Shown: one piece after another, positions 28,608-36,665 of the stretch
Layout: the number at the start of each line of letters is the position of its first letter
How positions within the stretch are numbered: position 1 is the first letter of the stretch
Assembly (NCBI RefSeq): GCF_004404055.1
Contig: NZ_SOHK01000015.1
Span: forward strand, 124,001-188,000
Direction of reading: 5' to 3'
DNA: 64,000 bases
Source of the DNA: Cryobacterium ruanii
GTDB taxonomy: Bacteria > Actinomycetota > Actinomycetes > Actinomycetales > Microbacteriaceae
Made by a program: the position numbers and the translations under genes
Notes under the pieces: generated by a model
Seen by the model: only the letters and a program-made list of their open reading frames with translations
Database searches by the model: none
Told to the model about the DNA's origin: nothing

Positions 28608-30152
28608 TTAGAGCCACCCCGCGTCGCGCAGCGCCTGGCGGGAGTCATCCCGGGCCGAGTACGGAAATTTCACGCCTTGTACCTCGTGGTAATCCTCGTG
28701 CCCTGGGCCGGCGTACAGAATGGTGTCTCCTTCGTGTGCGAGTGACAACGCCGTGCGGAATGCCGCGGGCGGGTTCGCCACCTCGTAGAACTCGCCGTTT
28801 GGCACGGCGTCGCGCGCTGCCTTCAGCAGTACCGCGCGAATGCTCGGGGCATCTTCGAATCGTGGGTGAAAGTCCGTCACAACTACGATATCGCTGCCCT
28901 GGGCGGCGATCCTGCCCATATCGGCACGTTTCGTGGTGTCGCGGTCGCCGTCGGCGCCGAACAGCATGATCAGTTTGCCGGGCGTGAATTTTCGCAGGGC
29001 CGCGAGCGTATTGAGGAAAGCGTCGGGGCTGTGACCGTAGTCGATGTACACGAGCGGGCCTCGGTCGCCGGAGATGCGTTCGGCGCGCCCGGGAATGAAG
29101 GCGACGATGCCACCGTCGCGGCCGAGCGTGTGCGCGATCGCGTCGAGGTCGAATCCGCTCTCGACCAGCATAACGATGGCCAGGGCCGCGTTGGCAGCCA
29201 TGTACCAGCCGAGCAGCGGCACCCGGGTGTGCAGGCGGCGGCCGTCGGGGCCGTCCAGCACGAATTCGGTGTGGCTGGCAGATTCCCCGACCACGGTCAT
29301 GCGCCAGTCGGCGTCGACGTCAGCTTGGTTGGTGATGGTCGTCACCGGGATGCGACATTCGTCGGCGAGCCGGCGACCCCACTCGGTGTCGACGGTGACG
29401 ACGCCGCGGTGCGACCGGTCGGGCTGGAACAGCTCGAGCTTCGCTTGGAAATAGTCGTCCATCGCCGCGTAGTCGTCGAGGTGATCGTGGCTGAGGTTGG
29501 TGAACGCGGCAACGTCGAAGACAAGCCCGTCGACCCGGTATCGGCTGAGGGCCTGCGCTGACACCTCGATGCCAACGGCGCGCACCTCCGCCTCGTTCAT
29601 GCGGGCCAGCAGGGCATGCAGTTCACTGGCTTCCGGAGTTGTGAGCGCACTCGTGACAGCGAGGTCGCCGATGCGGCGTTCGGCGGTGGAGGTCAGCCCG
29701 GACACGACGCCGAGCTGGTTCAGGATGCCGAAGAGCAGGTAGACAACGCTGGTCTTGCCGTTCGTGCCGGTGACGGCGAACAGGGTCGCCGGGTTGTCCG
29801 CGGTGCGGTAGATCCAGGCGGCGACGGCGCCAAGCGCCGCGCGGGCATCCGGTGTCACGAGCACCGGCAGACCGCTGGCTGCGGCGAGCAGCACTCCGGC
29901 CTCGTCGGTCAGGATGGCCACGGCACCGGCTTCGGCGGCCGCTGCGGCGAAAGTGGCGCCGTGCAGGTGCTGGCCGGGAACGCCGACATAGAGGTCACCC
30001 GGTTGCACCGTGCGCGAGCTCAGGCTCACTCCGGTGACTTCGAGACCGTCGATGTCTCCACGTAGATCCAGATCAAATTCGGCAACCAATCCCGACAACG
30101 ACCGCGGAACGGGGTGCTCGGGACGGAGAGCCGTTGGCGCCAATTCAGACAC
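28608..30152 (-). CDS. murE: UDP-N-acetylmuramoyl-tripeptide synthetase
   Basis: A 514-residue Mur ligase adding the third stem residue. The P-loop is [35 protein letters not shown] and IDYGHSPDAFLNTLAAL are conserved MurE stretches. At the place where meso-diaminopimelate enzymes have DNPR, this protein reads TDFHPRFEDAPSIR, so the four residues are FHPR. In Microbacteriaceae residue 3 is often ornithine, lysine, diaminobutyrate or homoserine, and the change fits a non-DAP substrate; the actual amino acid is not predictable. Start is GTG at 30150-30152, 15 bases after ftsI. Confidence 0.95.
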   Translation of the reverse strand: MSELAPTALRPEHPVPRSLSGLVAEFDLDLRGDIDGLEVTGVSLSSRTVQPGDLYVGVPGQHLHGATFAAAAAEAGAVAILTDEAGVLLAAASGLPVLVTPDARAALGAVAAWIYRTADNPATLFAVTGTNGKTSVVYLLFGILNQLGVVSGLTSTAERRIGDLAVTSALTTPEASELHALLARMNEAEVRAVGIEVSAQALSRYRVDGLVFDVAAFTNLSHDHLDDYAAMDDYFQAKLELFQPDRSHRGVVTVDTEWGRRLADECRIPVTTITNQADVDADWRMTVVGESASHTEFVLDGPDGRRLHTRVPLLGWYMAANAALAIVMLVESGFDLDAIAHTLGRDGGIVAFIPGRAERISGDRGPLVYIDYGHSPDAFLNTLAALRKFTPGKLIMLFGADGDRDTTKRADMGRIAAQGSDIVVVTDFHPRFEDAPSIRAVLLKAARDAVPNGEFYEVANPPAAFRTALSLAHEGDTILYAGPGHEDYHEVQGVKFPYSARDDSRQALRDAGWL

Positions 30153-30167
30153 GCAGGGCTCGCTTTC

Positions 30168-31991
30168 TTACCAAGTGGAGGGAAGGTCAGGCGCAGTCGC
30201 GCCGGAGGGAACCGCCCGGTACTTTTTCAACACCTGGCTCATGATCTCCTGGAAGACCGGAGCCGGTGCGGCAGACGTATTTAGTTTAACAGGGTCGGCG
30301 ATGCTGACGGAGACGACATACTGCGCATCGTCGGCCGGGGCGAAGCCCGACACCGAGACCAGATACCCGTCAGAGTATCCGCCGTTGCCGTCGGGCATCT
30401 GAGCGGTGCCCGTCTTGGCCGCGACACGGTAGCCCGGGATGTTCCACTTGCTCGATACCCAGCTTTTCTGGTAGACCATCTCGAGCACGTCGCTCGTGTC
30501 CTTCGCCGCGCTTTCCGACAGCACCCTACTGCCGGTCGCATCGGGCACGTTGGTCAGGGTGCCGTCGGCCTGGCGGCAGCCTTCCACCAGCTGCACCGGC
30601 ATGCGCACGCCGTCGTTCGCGATGGTCTGGTAGATGCTCGAAACCTGCAGTGCGGTCGTGGTCAGGCCTTGCCCGAACATGGTCGCATAGCTGGTCTGGT
30701 TGTCCCACTCGTCGGCGGGGTGCAGGATTCCGCCGTCTTCGCGCGGGAACCCGGTTTCGGTGGCTGTGCCCACGCCAAACGCCTTCATATAGCCATAGCG
30801 CTGCTGATCGGTGAGCATCTCCCCGAACTTGGACATGCCGGTGTTGCTGGAGTCGATCAGCACACCGGTCATGGTCATGTTCTGGTCGGGATGCGAGTGA
30901 CTGTCATTGATGTTGGCGCCGTTAGACGGCAGGTAGCGGTACGGCGCGACGACACCACTGTCGAGCGTGGCGACGCCGGCATCGAGAACGGATGCCGCGG
31001 TGAGCGCTTTGAACGTCGATCCCGGTTCGAAGGATTCAGTGAAGGCACGGGAGCCGCGATCTTCCGGGTTCTTTGTTCCGCCGACGTTGTTCGGGTCGAC
31101 CGAGGGATAGTCGGCGACGGCGAGGAGCTTGCCAGTCTTGGCATCCTGCACGACCGCCGTCGCCCACGCGGCCCCGGTCTCCTGCGCCCGCGCTGCGAGG
31201 GTCTGCTGCACGAACCAGTTGAGATCGGAGTCGATGGTGGTGACAACGTCGCCGCCATCGACGGCCTCGGTGCTCGTGACGCTGCTGCCGGGGATGCGCA
31301 CGCCGTCGGCACCCTTTTCGTAGGTTTCCGATCCGTTGGTCGATGCCAGGCAGGCGTCCTCTCCGGATTCCAGGCCGGCCTGAGGCACCCCTTCCCCCGA
31401 CAGGTAGCCGAGCATGTTGCCGGCGACGGCCCCGTTCGGGTACACCCGGCTCGGGCTGTTTTCCGAGTAGGTCCAGGGAATCTGCAGGTCTTGTACGGCG
31501 CGCAGCACGTCGACGTCGACTTTCTGGGCGATGTACGCGAAGTTGGCCTTGCTGTTGGCTTCGAGGGCGTTCGAGATGGTCAGCAGGATGGCGTCGCCGG
31601 TCTGGCCCGTCGCCGCGCCGATTTCGGCGGCAGCCTCAGCCACCGAGATTTCGACCTTTTTACCGTCGACGGTGCGTTTGAAGGGCGTCGCGTTCACCGG
31701 GGACATGGTGATGTTGTAGCGCATGACCGTTCCGGCCAGCACGACGCCGTTGGTGTCGACGATCTCACCCCGTGAGCCGTAGACGACCTGGCCGACCGAG
31801 CGGTTTCCCACGGAGTCGGCGGTGAGCGAATCGGCTTGCACCACCTGGATATCGACGAGCCGCACCAGGAACAGACCGATCACGGCGAACAGCATGGCGA
31901 CGGTAAAAAACGTGCGTCGACGGTTGGAGGGGGAATTGGTCGGGTTGGGTCGGACTCCAGCTTTTCGGGCACTGTTGTTGCGCACTCTCAT
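30168..31991 (-). CDS. ftsI: class B penicillin-binding protein, septal transpeptidase FtsI
   Basis: A 607-residue bitopic transpeptidase that crosslinks septal peptidoglycan. A basic cytoplasmic N-terminus leads to one membrane helix (about residues 28-47). The dimerisation domain begins at YGSRGEIVDTNGVVL. The transpeptidase domain has the catalytic SxxK as STFK (Ser325, Lys328), SSN (381-383) and KTG (526-528), all intact. No PASTA domains follow. Active site is extracytoplasmic and beta-lactam sensitive. It lies between the ftsL-like gene and murE, the standard order, and should pair with FtsW. Confidence 0.97.
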   Translation of the reverse strand: MRVRNNSARKAGVRPNPTNSPSNRRRTFFTVAMLFAVIGLFLVRLVDIQVVQADSLTADSVGNRSVGQVVYGSRGEIVDTNGVVLAGTVMRYNITMSPVNATPFKRTVDGKKVEISVAEAAAEIGAATGQTGDAILLTISNALEANSKANFAYIAQKVDVDVLRAVQDLQIPWTYSENSPSRVYPNGAVAGNMLGYLSGEGVPQAGLESGEDACLASTNGSETYEKGADGVRIPGSSVTSTEAVDGGDVVTTIDSDLNWFVQQTLAARAQETGAAWATAVVQDAKTGKLLAVADYPSVDPNNVGGTKNPEDRGSRAFTESFEPGSTFKALTAASVLDAGVATLDSGVVAPYRYLPSNGANINDSHSHPDQNMTMTGVLIDSSNTGMSKFGEMLTDQQRYGYMKAFGVGTATETGFPREDGGILHPADEWDNQTSYATMFGQGLTTTALQVSSIYQTIANDGVRMPVQLVEGCRQADGTLTNVPDATGSRVLSESAAKDTSDVLEMVYQKSWVSSKWNIPGYRVAAKTGTAQMPDGNGGYSDGYLVSVSGFAPADDAQYVVSVSIADPVKLNTSAAPAPVFQEIMSQVLKKYRAVPSGATAPDLPSTW

Positions 31992-32018
31992 CTGCCCATC
32001 ATGGTCGACTCGACGAAA

Positions 32019-32603
32019 CTATCGGGTAGTGGGCGCAGCGAGTCCCGCAGGAACCACCGGAGCGCTTGTGATCGTCACGGCACCGCTCGGCGCCACCACG
32101 TCGTCCGGAAGCTGCGACAACAGTGTGCTGCCGGTCAGCAGGGCGTTGGGGACGAGGCTGGCCGCTCCGGCCTGCGAACCCGACGCCGAGGCCGGAGCGC
32201 CCAGAACAGCGCCGTCGGACAAGCGCAGGTAAACGGGGTTGGAATTGCTGACCATGCCGAGCCCCTCGGCATTGGCAGCGAGGCTTTGCGGGGAGGACAC
32301 CCGCACGAGGTCTTCACTCACGCTGGCGGCCGTGCGGCCGAGCTCAGCCCGGCTCGACTGCAGGCTCGAGATTTCATAGGCACCCTGGGAAATGCCGACG
32401 CTCAGCAGCAGCTGGGCGACGATGATGGCGGCCATGCCGGCCACCGCGGTGAGAGCGTAGAAGATGCGTGGGCGGCCTCGGCGGCTCGGGGCCGGCGCGA
32501 CCAGGCGAAACCCGTGACGATCGGGTGCCGGGGTTTCAAACGGTTCGCGGCCGATCGACCCCTGCCCAATGGATACCGACACGCGTGCCAGGTTGTCGCT
32601 CAT
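32019..32603 (-). CDS. FtsL-like bitopic division protein (by position and topology)
   Basis: A 194-residue protein in the ftsL position between rsmH and ftsI. Sequence conservation is low. It has a basic cytoplasmic N-terminus of about 47 residues, one membrane helix ([20 protein letters not shown]), a short extracytoplasmic coiled-coil-like stretch ([20 protein letters not shown]) and an unstructured Ala/Ser/Pro-rich tail of about 85 residues. FtsL proteins share this layout and bind FtsQ/DivIC-type partners with their coiled coil. The ATG overlaps the rsmH TGA (ATGA). The role rests on position and topology, not on a clear motif. Confidence 0.8.
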   Translation of the reverse strand: MSDNLARVSVSIGQGSIGREPFETPAPDRHGFRLVAPAPSRRGRPRIFYALTAVAGMAAIIVAQLLLSVGISQGAYEISSLQSSRAELGRTAASVSEDLVRVSSPQSLAANAEGLGMVSNSNPVYLRLSDGAVLGAPASASGSQAGAASLVPNALLTGSTLLSQLPDDVVAPSGAVTITSAPVVPAGLAAPTTR

Positions 32604-33556
32604 TCGGCGGCCCTTCTCAGTCGTTCAGCGGCGCGCAGCCGAACCGGCGTTGCGCGGGGGTTGAGTGCCTTTTCGTCGTCGGAGGCCAGTTCTGCACCGC
32701 GCACCAACAGGGTGAACAGCGGCTTGTGTTCGGGCAGTTCCACCGGGAGTCCGGCGGGAGCGGTGGAACCGGACGCCGCGGCGAGGGCACGCTTGACGAT
32801 GCGGTCTTCCAATGACTGGTAGGCCATGACGACGATGCGACCGCCGACAGCCACCCGGTCGAGCGCGGTGGGAATGGCGCGTTCGAGCACCGCCAGTTCC
32901 TGGTTGACCTCGATGCGCAGCGCCTGGAACACCCGCTTGGCCGGGTGACCGAGGCGCTGGATGGCGACCGGGGTGGCCTTGGTGATCACGTCGACGAGCT
33001 GTGCTGACCGCACGAAGGGAGTCGTCTCCCGAGCTTCGACGATGGCTTTGGCGTAGCGGGCGGAGAGTTTCTCCTCGCCGTAGTCCTGAAAGATGCGCTT
33101 GAGGTCGCGCTCGCTGTAATCGGCGAGGATACTCTCGGCGGTCAGGCCCGCAGTGCCGTCCATGCGCATATCGAGCGGGGCATCCTTGGAGTAGGAGAAG
33201 CCGCGTTCGACGCGGTCGATCTGCAACGAGGAGACACCGAGGTCGAACAAAACGCCGGCGACCTCGGTGATGCCGAGGCCGTCGAGGGCCGTTCCGATGC
33301 CGTCGTAGACGGTGTGCACGAGATGCACCCGGTCACCGAAGCCTTTGAGGCGGTCCTCGGCAATGGCGAGGGCTTCGGTGTCGCGGTCGAGGCCCACGAG
33401 AACGAGATCGGGGAAACGCGACAGTATGGCTTCGGCGTGCCCGCCCATGCCGAGTGTCGCGTCGACGAGCACGGCGCCGGGCCGTTCGAGCGCGGGTGCG
33501 AGCAGTTCGACGCAGCGTTCGAGCAGTACCGGGGTGTGGATTTCGTTGCTGACCAT
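32600..33556 (-). CDS. rsmH: 16S rRNA (cytosine(1402)-N(4))-methyltransferase
   Basis: A SAM-dependent methyltransferase of about 318 residues that modifies C1402 in the ribosomal P site. [20 protein letters not shown] opens the domain, the SAM-binding loop is [16 protein letters not shown], and the MraW-specific region includes [27 protein letters not shown] and [12 protein letters not shown]. The frame continues upstream to a GTG at 33605-33607 (335 residues). The ATG at 33554-33556 is preferred because it gives the family length and starts three residues before the conserved HTPVLL segment; GGAGGGG upstream lies too far for either to be certain. Confidence 0.94.
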   Translation of the reverse strand: MVSNEIHTPVLLERCVELLAPALERPGAVLVDATLGMGGHAEAILSRFPDLVLVGLDRDTEALAIAEDRLKGFGDRVHLVHTVYDGIGTALDGLGITEVAGVLFDLGVSSLQIDRVERGFSYSKDAPLDMRMDGTAGLTAESILADYSERDLKRIFQDYGEEKLSARYAKAIVEARETTPFVRSAQLVDVITKATPVAIQRLGHPAKRVFQALRIEVNQELAVLERAIPTALDRVAVGGRIVVMAYQSLEDRIVKRALAAASGSTAPAGLPVELPEHKPLFTLLVRGAELASDDEKALNPRATPVRLRAAERLRRAAE

Positions 33557-33655
33557 AGTGCCGGGCGAGTCCGTGAGGCCTGATTCCCCTCCATTCCGTC
33601 CTGGCACCGGGGAAGTGTGTCAGGGCAAAAACGGCTGGGAGTCAGGCACCAGGGG

Positions 33656-34087
33656 CTAGAAGAGTCCCGGAATCACCTCCTCCGTCGTGTTGGCGTACGA
33701 GGTTTCCTGCTCGGCGAGGTAAGTGGCCCACGCCTCGCTGTCCCAAATCTCGACTCGGCTGCCAGCACCGATGACGGTCAGTTCCCGGTCGAGCCCCGCA
33801 TAACTGCGCAGGTTGCCGGGGATGGTGACACGGTTTTGTTTGTCCGGCGTTTCGGAACTGGCGCCAGACAGGAACACCCGGAGGTAGTCGCGAGCTTGCT
33901 TGCTCGTGACGGGCGCCTGGCGGATCTTGTCGTGCAGTGTTTCGAATTCGCGGGTGCTGAATACGTAAATGCAGTGTTCCTGCCCCCGCGTCATCACCAC
34001 GCCGGTGGAGAGTTCGTCCCGAAACTTCGCGGGAAGAATGATGCGACCCTTTTCGTCGAGCCGGGGGGCGTAGGTGCCAAGGAACAC
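33656..34087 (-). CDS. mraZ: transcriptional regulator MraZ
   Basis: A 143-residue regulator of the division/cell-wall operon with two AbrB-like DNA-binding repeats: [20 protein letters not shown] in the first and [20 protein letters not shown] in the second, each containing the DxxGR/DxxNR-type core. MraZ usually forms a ring and binds direct repeats in its own promoter; three such repeats with 10-bp spacing lie 37-62 bases upstream. The GTG start has an AAAGGGG ribosome site six bases before it. First gene of the cluster. Confidence 0.97.
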   Translation of the reverse strand: MFLGTYAPRLDEKGRIILPAKFRDELSTGVVMTRGQEHCIYVFSTREFETLHDKIRQAPVTSKQARDYLRVFLSGASSETPDKQNRVTIPGNLRSYAGLDRELTVIGAGSRVEIWDSEAWATYLAEQETSYANTTEEVIPGLF

Positions 34088-34123
34088 GCGTCACCCCTTT
34101 CTTCCGGCCAGATTCAGGTGTTG

Positions 34124-34149
34124 CTCCACTTTACTCCACCTTCAACCAC
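34124..34149 (-). promoter_or_regulatory. MraZ operator: three 10-bp-spaced boxes
   Basis: On the minus strand the sequence reads GTGGTTGAAG, GTGGAGTAAA, GTGGAG, so GTGGNN boxes recur at exact 10-bp steps. This is the known arrangement of MraZ-binding repeats. They lie immediately downstream of the -10 element, over the expected transcription start, which suits autorepression. Confidence 0.85.
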
Positions 34150-34150
34150 T

Positions 34151-34179
34151 AATCTAAGTTTTAGCGGCTAATTCATCAA
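34151..34179 (-). promoter_or_regulatory. promoter of the mraZ (dcw) operon
   Basis: On the minus strand TTGATG (34174-34179) and TAGATT (34151-34156) are separated by 17 bases, a good match to a housekeeping sigma promoter in an AT-rich stretch. The predicted start lies inside the MraZ boxes, leaving a leader of about 60 bases before mraZ. Confidence 0.7.
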
Positions 34180-34276
34180 TTAGTCGTCATAACAGCCCGA
34201 AATCAATACGGATTACCAGTGGAGGAAAAGAGAGCTATTTCGCAAGAATGGATACCTTTGACCCCGTTCTGGGCAT

Positions 34277-34305
34277 AAAAAAAGGGCCGATCGGATGATC
34301 GGCCC
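34277..34305 (-). terminator. rho-independent terminator of the DUF3040 gene
   Basis: On the minus strand a 9-bp GC-rich stem (GGGCCGATC with GATCGGCCC, 4-base loop) is followed by seven T residues. It lies about 100 bases after the DUF3040 stop and just upstream of the mraZ promoter, insulating the dcw operon. Confidence 0.9.
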
Positions 34306-34402
34306 CTGTGGGACTACCGCAATGCTGCAATTCACTGCTGCGCGGGCGTACGTGTTGAGTTATGGGCGCCCAGTGGACGAATCGGGCTCGTTTTCGTTCG
34401 AG

Positions 34403-34780
34403 CTACTGGCCGTCCTGCCGGCGGTCCCAGCGGTCGTTGAGACGGTCCATGAAGCCTTGGTCGGACTTGGCCTGGGCTGGACGGCGACCGGGAGACGACG
34501 GACCGGGAACGGAACGAATACCCTTGCCGGGCGTCACGGCGATGAGCACTCCGCCGAACATGACGATGAAGCCGAGGATTCCGAGCCACAGCTGAGCGAT
34601 GGCGACTCCCGCAATGAGGGCGACAATGCCAGCGACGGCGAGCAATACGCCGACCGCGATGGAACGGTAGTTTGGGCGAAGCCTTGACGCCCCGACGCTG
34701 GCGACAAAGTCGGCATCGTTGTGATAGAGACTGCGCTCCATCTCTTCAAGGAGTCGCTGCTCCTGTTCCGAAAGCGGCAT
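34403..34780 (-). CDS. DUF3040 membrane protein
   Basis: A small protein of 125 residues of the actinobacterial DUF3040 family. It begins with the family signature MPLSEQEQRLLEEMERSL, has two adjacent membrane helices (AVGVLLAVAGIVALIAGVAI and LWLGILGFIVMFGGVLIAV) and ends in a charged cytoplasmic tail. Function is unknown; the gene is regularly found just upstream of mraZ. The open frame extends 16 codons further, but the ATG at 34778-34780 is preceded by a strong GGAGGG site and matches the family start. Confidence 0.9.
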   Translation of the reverse strand: MPLSEQEQRLLEEMERSLYHNDADFVASVGASRLRPNYRSIAVGVLLAVAGIVALIAGVAIAQLWLGILGFIVMFGGVLIAVTPGKGIRSVPGPSSPGRRPAQAKSDQGFMDRLNDRWDRRQDGQ

Positions 34781-34887
34781 CTCATTCCCTCCAGTTACGG
34801 GATCGAGCGGGTGGGCTGAAAAATTCAAACCGGGCGAGTTCGAACCATTTAGATCTAACGAGCTAATTCTAACCCCGCCGCGATGGC

Positions 34888-34893
34888 TAGGCT
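34888..34893 (+). promoter_or_regulatory. -10 element of a likely leaderless promoter (idsA)
   Basis: TAGGCT is followed by six bases (ATACGA) and the GTG at 34900. No Shine-Dalgarno sequence is present, so transcription probably starts at or next to the start codon. Confidence 0.5.
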
Positions 34894-34899
34894 ATACGA

Positions 34900-36078
34900 G
34901 TGCCTCAAAGCAAACGCCTGGTCGAGCTGGTTCAATCTCGCATTGACGAATACCTCTTGTCCCGCGAACCAATTGTGACCCTGATCAGCTCGGATTTGAC
35001 GCCTCTGATCGACTACTCACGGCAGTTTCTCAGCGGTGGAAAACGCTTTCGGGCACAGTTTTGTTATTGGGGTGCGCTGAGCGTTCTATCGCCGGATTCC
35101 GGCCCGGAATCTGGCCCTCCGGAAGCGCCCGAACCGGTGATAGCGCCGCCCGGCGAGGGTGCAGCATCCGCTGCCGTGGCACCAACACCGGTCGGGTTGG
35201 CGGCGATTGTTTCGGCGGCTGGTGCGCTGGAAATTTTTCATGCGGCCGCGCTCGTGCACGACGACATCATAGACAATTCAGACACCCGGCGCGGTACGTC
35301 CAGCGCGCACAAACTGTTCGAAAGTTTGCACCAACGTGAGGGCTGGGCTGGTGATCCCGTCTCGTTCGGTCGGGCGTCCGCGATTCTGCTCGGCGACCTG
35401 CTACTCGGCTGGAGCGACGAGCTGCTCGATGAGGGACTCTATGAGATTCCCGATAGAGCCGCGGCCCGGCGGGCCCGGCTCGAATTCAACCACATGCGCA
35501 CCGAGGTCACGGCCGGTCAGTACCTCGATATTTTGGAGGAGCGCGCCTGGCTGGCCCAGCCGGAAGCTGAACTGCTCGATCGGGCCCTGCGGGTGATCGT
35601 CTTCAAGTCGGCCAAATACAGCGTTCAGGCCCCGCTCGTGATCGGGGCAGCGCTGGCCGGCGCCTCGACCGCCCAGTTGGGCTCGCTGCGTGCATTCGGT
35701 CTGCCGCTCGGTATGGCGTTCCAGCTGCGCGACGACCTGCTCGGGGTGTTCGGTGACGCCGCCGTCACCGGCAAACCGAGCGGTGACGATTTGACCGAGG
35801 GTAAACGCACGGTGTTGATCGCGTTGGCGCGGGAACGCCTGAACCAAACCGACCGAGCATCGCTCGATGCCCAGCTCGGTGACCCCACGCTCGATGCCGG
35901 GCAGATTCATGCCATGCAGCAGCTCATCAGCGCCAGCGGTGCCGTCGAGCGGGTGGAGGCGCTCATCGAATCGCAGGTGGCCGTGGCGCTGGCAGCGCTG
36001 CAGACCGCTCCGATTGGCGTCGCAGCCCGGCAGAAGCTGCTGGACCTGACCGATAGGGCGACGCGCCGGGCGTTCTAA
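34900..36078 (+). CDS. idsA: polyprenyl diphosphate synthase
   Basis: A 392-residue trans-isoprenyl diphosphate synthase that condenses isopentenyl diphosphate with allylic diphosphates. GGKRFRAQFCYWG carries the first conserved Lys/Arg, the first aspartate-rich motif is LVHDDIIDNSDTRRG and the second is FQLRDDLLGVFGD. A proline/alanine-rich insertion of about 30 residues (near 65-95) is unusual. Product chain length cannot be fixed from sequence. The position corresponds to mycobacterial idsA2 (Rv2173) near the Rv2175c homologue. A second synthase, crtE, is at 57.5 kb for carotenoids, so this one probably serves quinone or lipid-carrier synthesis. Confidence 0.93.
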   Translation: MPQSKRLVELVQSRIDEYLLSREPIVTLISSDLTPLIDYSRQFLSGGKRFRAQFCYWGALSVLSPDSGPESGPPEAPEPVIAPPGEGAASAAVAPTPVGLAAIVSAAGALEIFHAAALVHDDIIDNSDTRRGTSSAHKLFESLHQREGWAGDPVSFGRASAILLGDLLLGWSDELLDEGLYEIPDRAAARRARLEFNHMRTEVTAGQYLDILEERAWLAQPEAELLDRALRVIVFKSAKYSVQAPLVIGAALAGASTAQLGSLRAFGLPLGMAFQLRDDLLGVFGDAAVTGKPSGDDLTEGKRTVLIALARERLNQTDRASLDAQLGDPTLDAGQIHAMQQLISASGAVERVEALIESQVAVALAALQTAPIGVAARQKLLDLTDRATRRAF

Positions 36079-36123
36079 CGGGTACTTGCTCTTGGGCGCC
36101 AGTACCGGTTGGGCCTCGACGTA

Positions 36124-36465
36124 TCAGGCGAGGGCTTGGGCGACCCGACGAACTTCGGCCTTGCGTCCGGAGCGGAGAGCCTCGATCGGGGCAACACCAA
36201 GGCTGTCGTCGACCTCGAGCAGCCAGGTCATGGCCTGCATGTCGGTGAAGCCGTCGTCGGCCAGCACGAACAGGGTGCCGCGGAGTTCGGGCACCGGAGC
36301 TCCGTCACGCAGAAACAGAGATGGAACCGATACGATGTTGTCTCGCCGGATGGCCAGCAGGTACTTGTCGTCGATCAGGTGCCGCACGCGGCTCTGGCTC
36401 AGTCCGAGCAGGTTAACAAGGGCAGGGATAGTCAGCCACTCGGGCTCTGAAGACACGTCGCTCAC
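36124..36465 (-). CDS. Rv2175c-like DNA-binding protein, likely PknL substrate
   Basis: A small regulator of about 113 residues homologous to mycobacterial Rv2175c. The winged-helix part is EWLTIPALVNLLGLSQSRVR and HLIDDKYLLAIRRDN; the C-terminal helical domain contains LRGTLFVLADDGFTDMQAM and TWLLEVDDSLG. In mycobacteria Rv2175c is phosphorylated by PknL, whose gene is close by here too (38.1 kb). The GTG at 36463-36465 is chosen from the family start; the frame stays open to an ATG at 36567, and a TTG preceded by AAAGGGAG lies between, so a longer N-terminus is possible. Convergent with idsA across 45 bp. Confidence 0.85.
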   Translation of the reverse strand: MSDVSSEPEWLTIPALVNLLGLSQSRVRHLIDDKYLLAIRRDNIVSVPSLFLRDGAPVPELRGTLFVLADDGFTDMQAMTWLLEVDDSLGVAPIEALRSGRKAEVRRVAQALA

Positions 36466-36665
36466 CCGTTCAGCTTCCCATGATTTGGGGCCGCGGCAAA
36501 ACCTCTGGCCGCTTTTTGTCTTGATCAGTGCCAATTCGCACTGCTCGTTCAATTGACTCCCTTTCATAATTGTGAAAACCTCGCAGTGGGGATTGCTGCA
36601 CGTGACCCGATGCTGTACGAAATAGACGTATCGATCGGCCGTGTGCGCGTAATGAACGGAGCACC

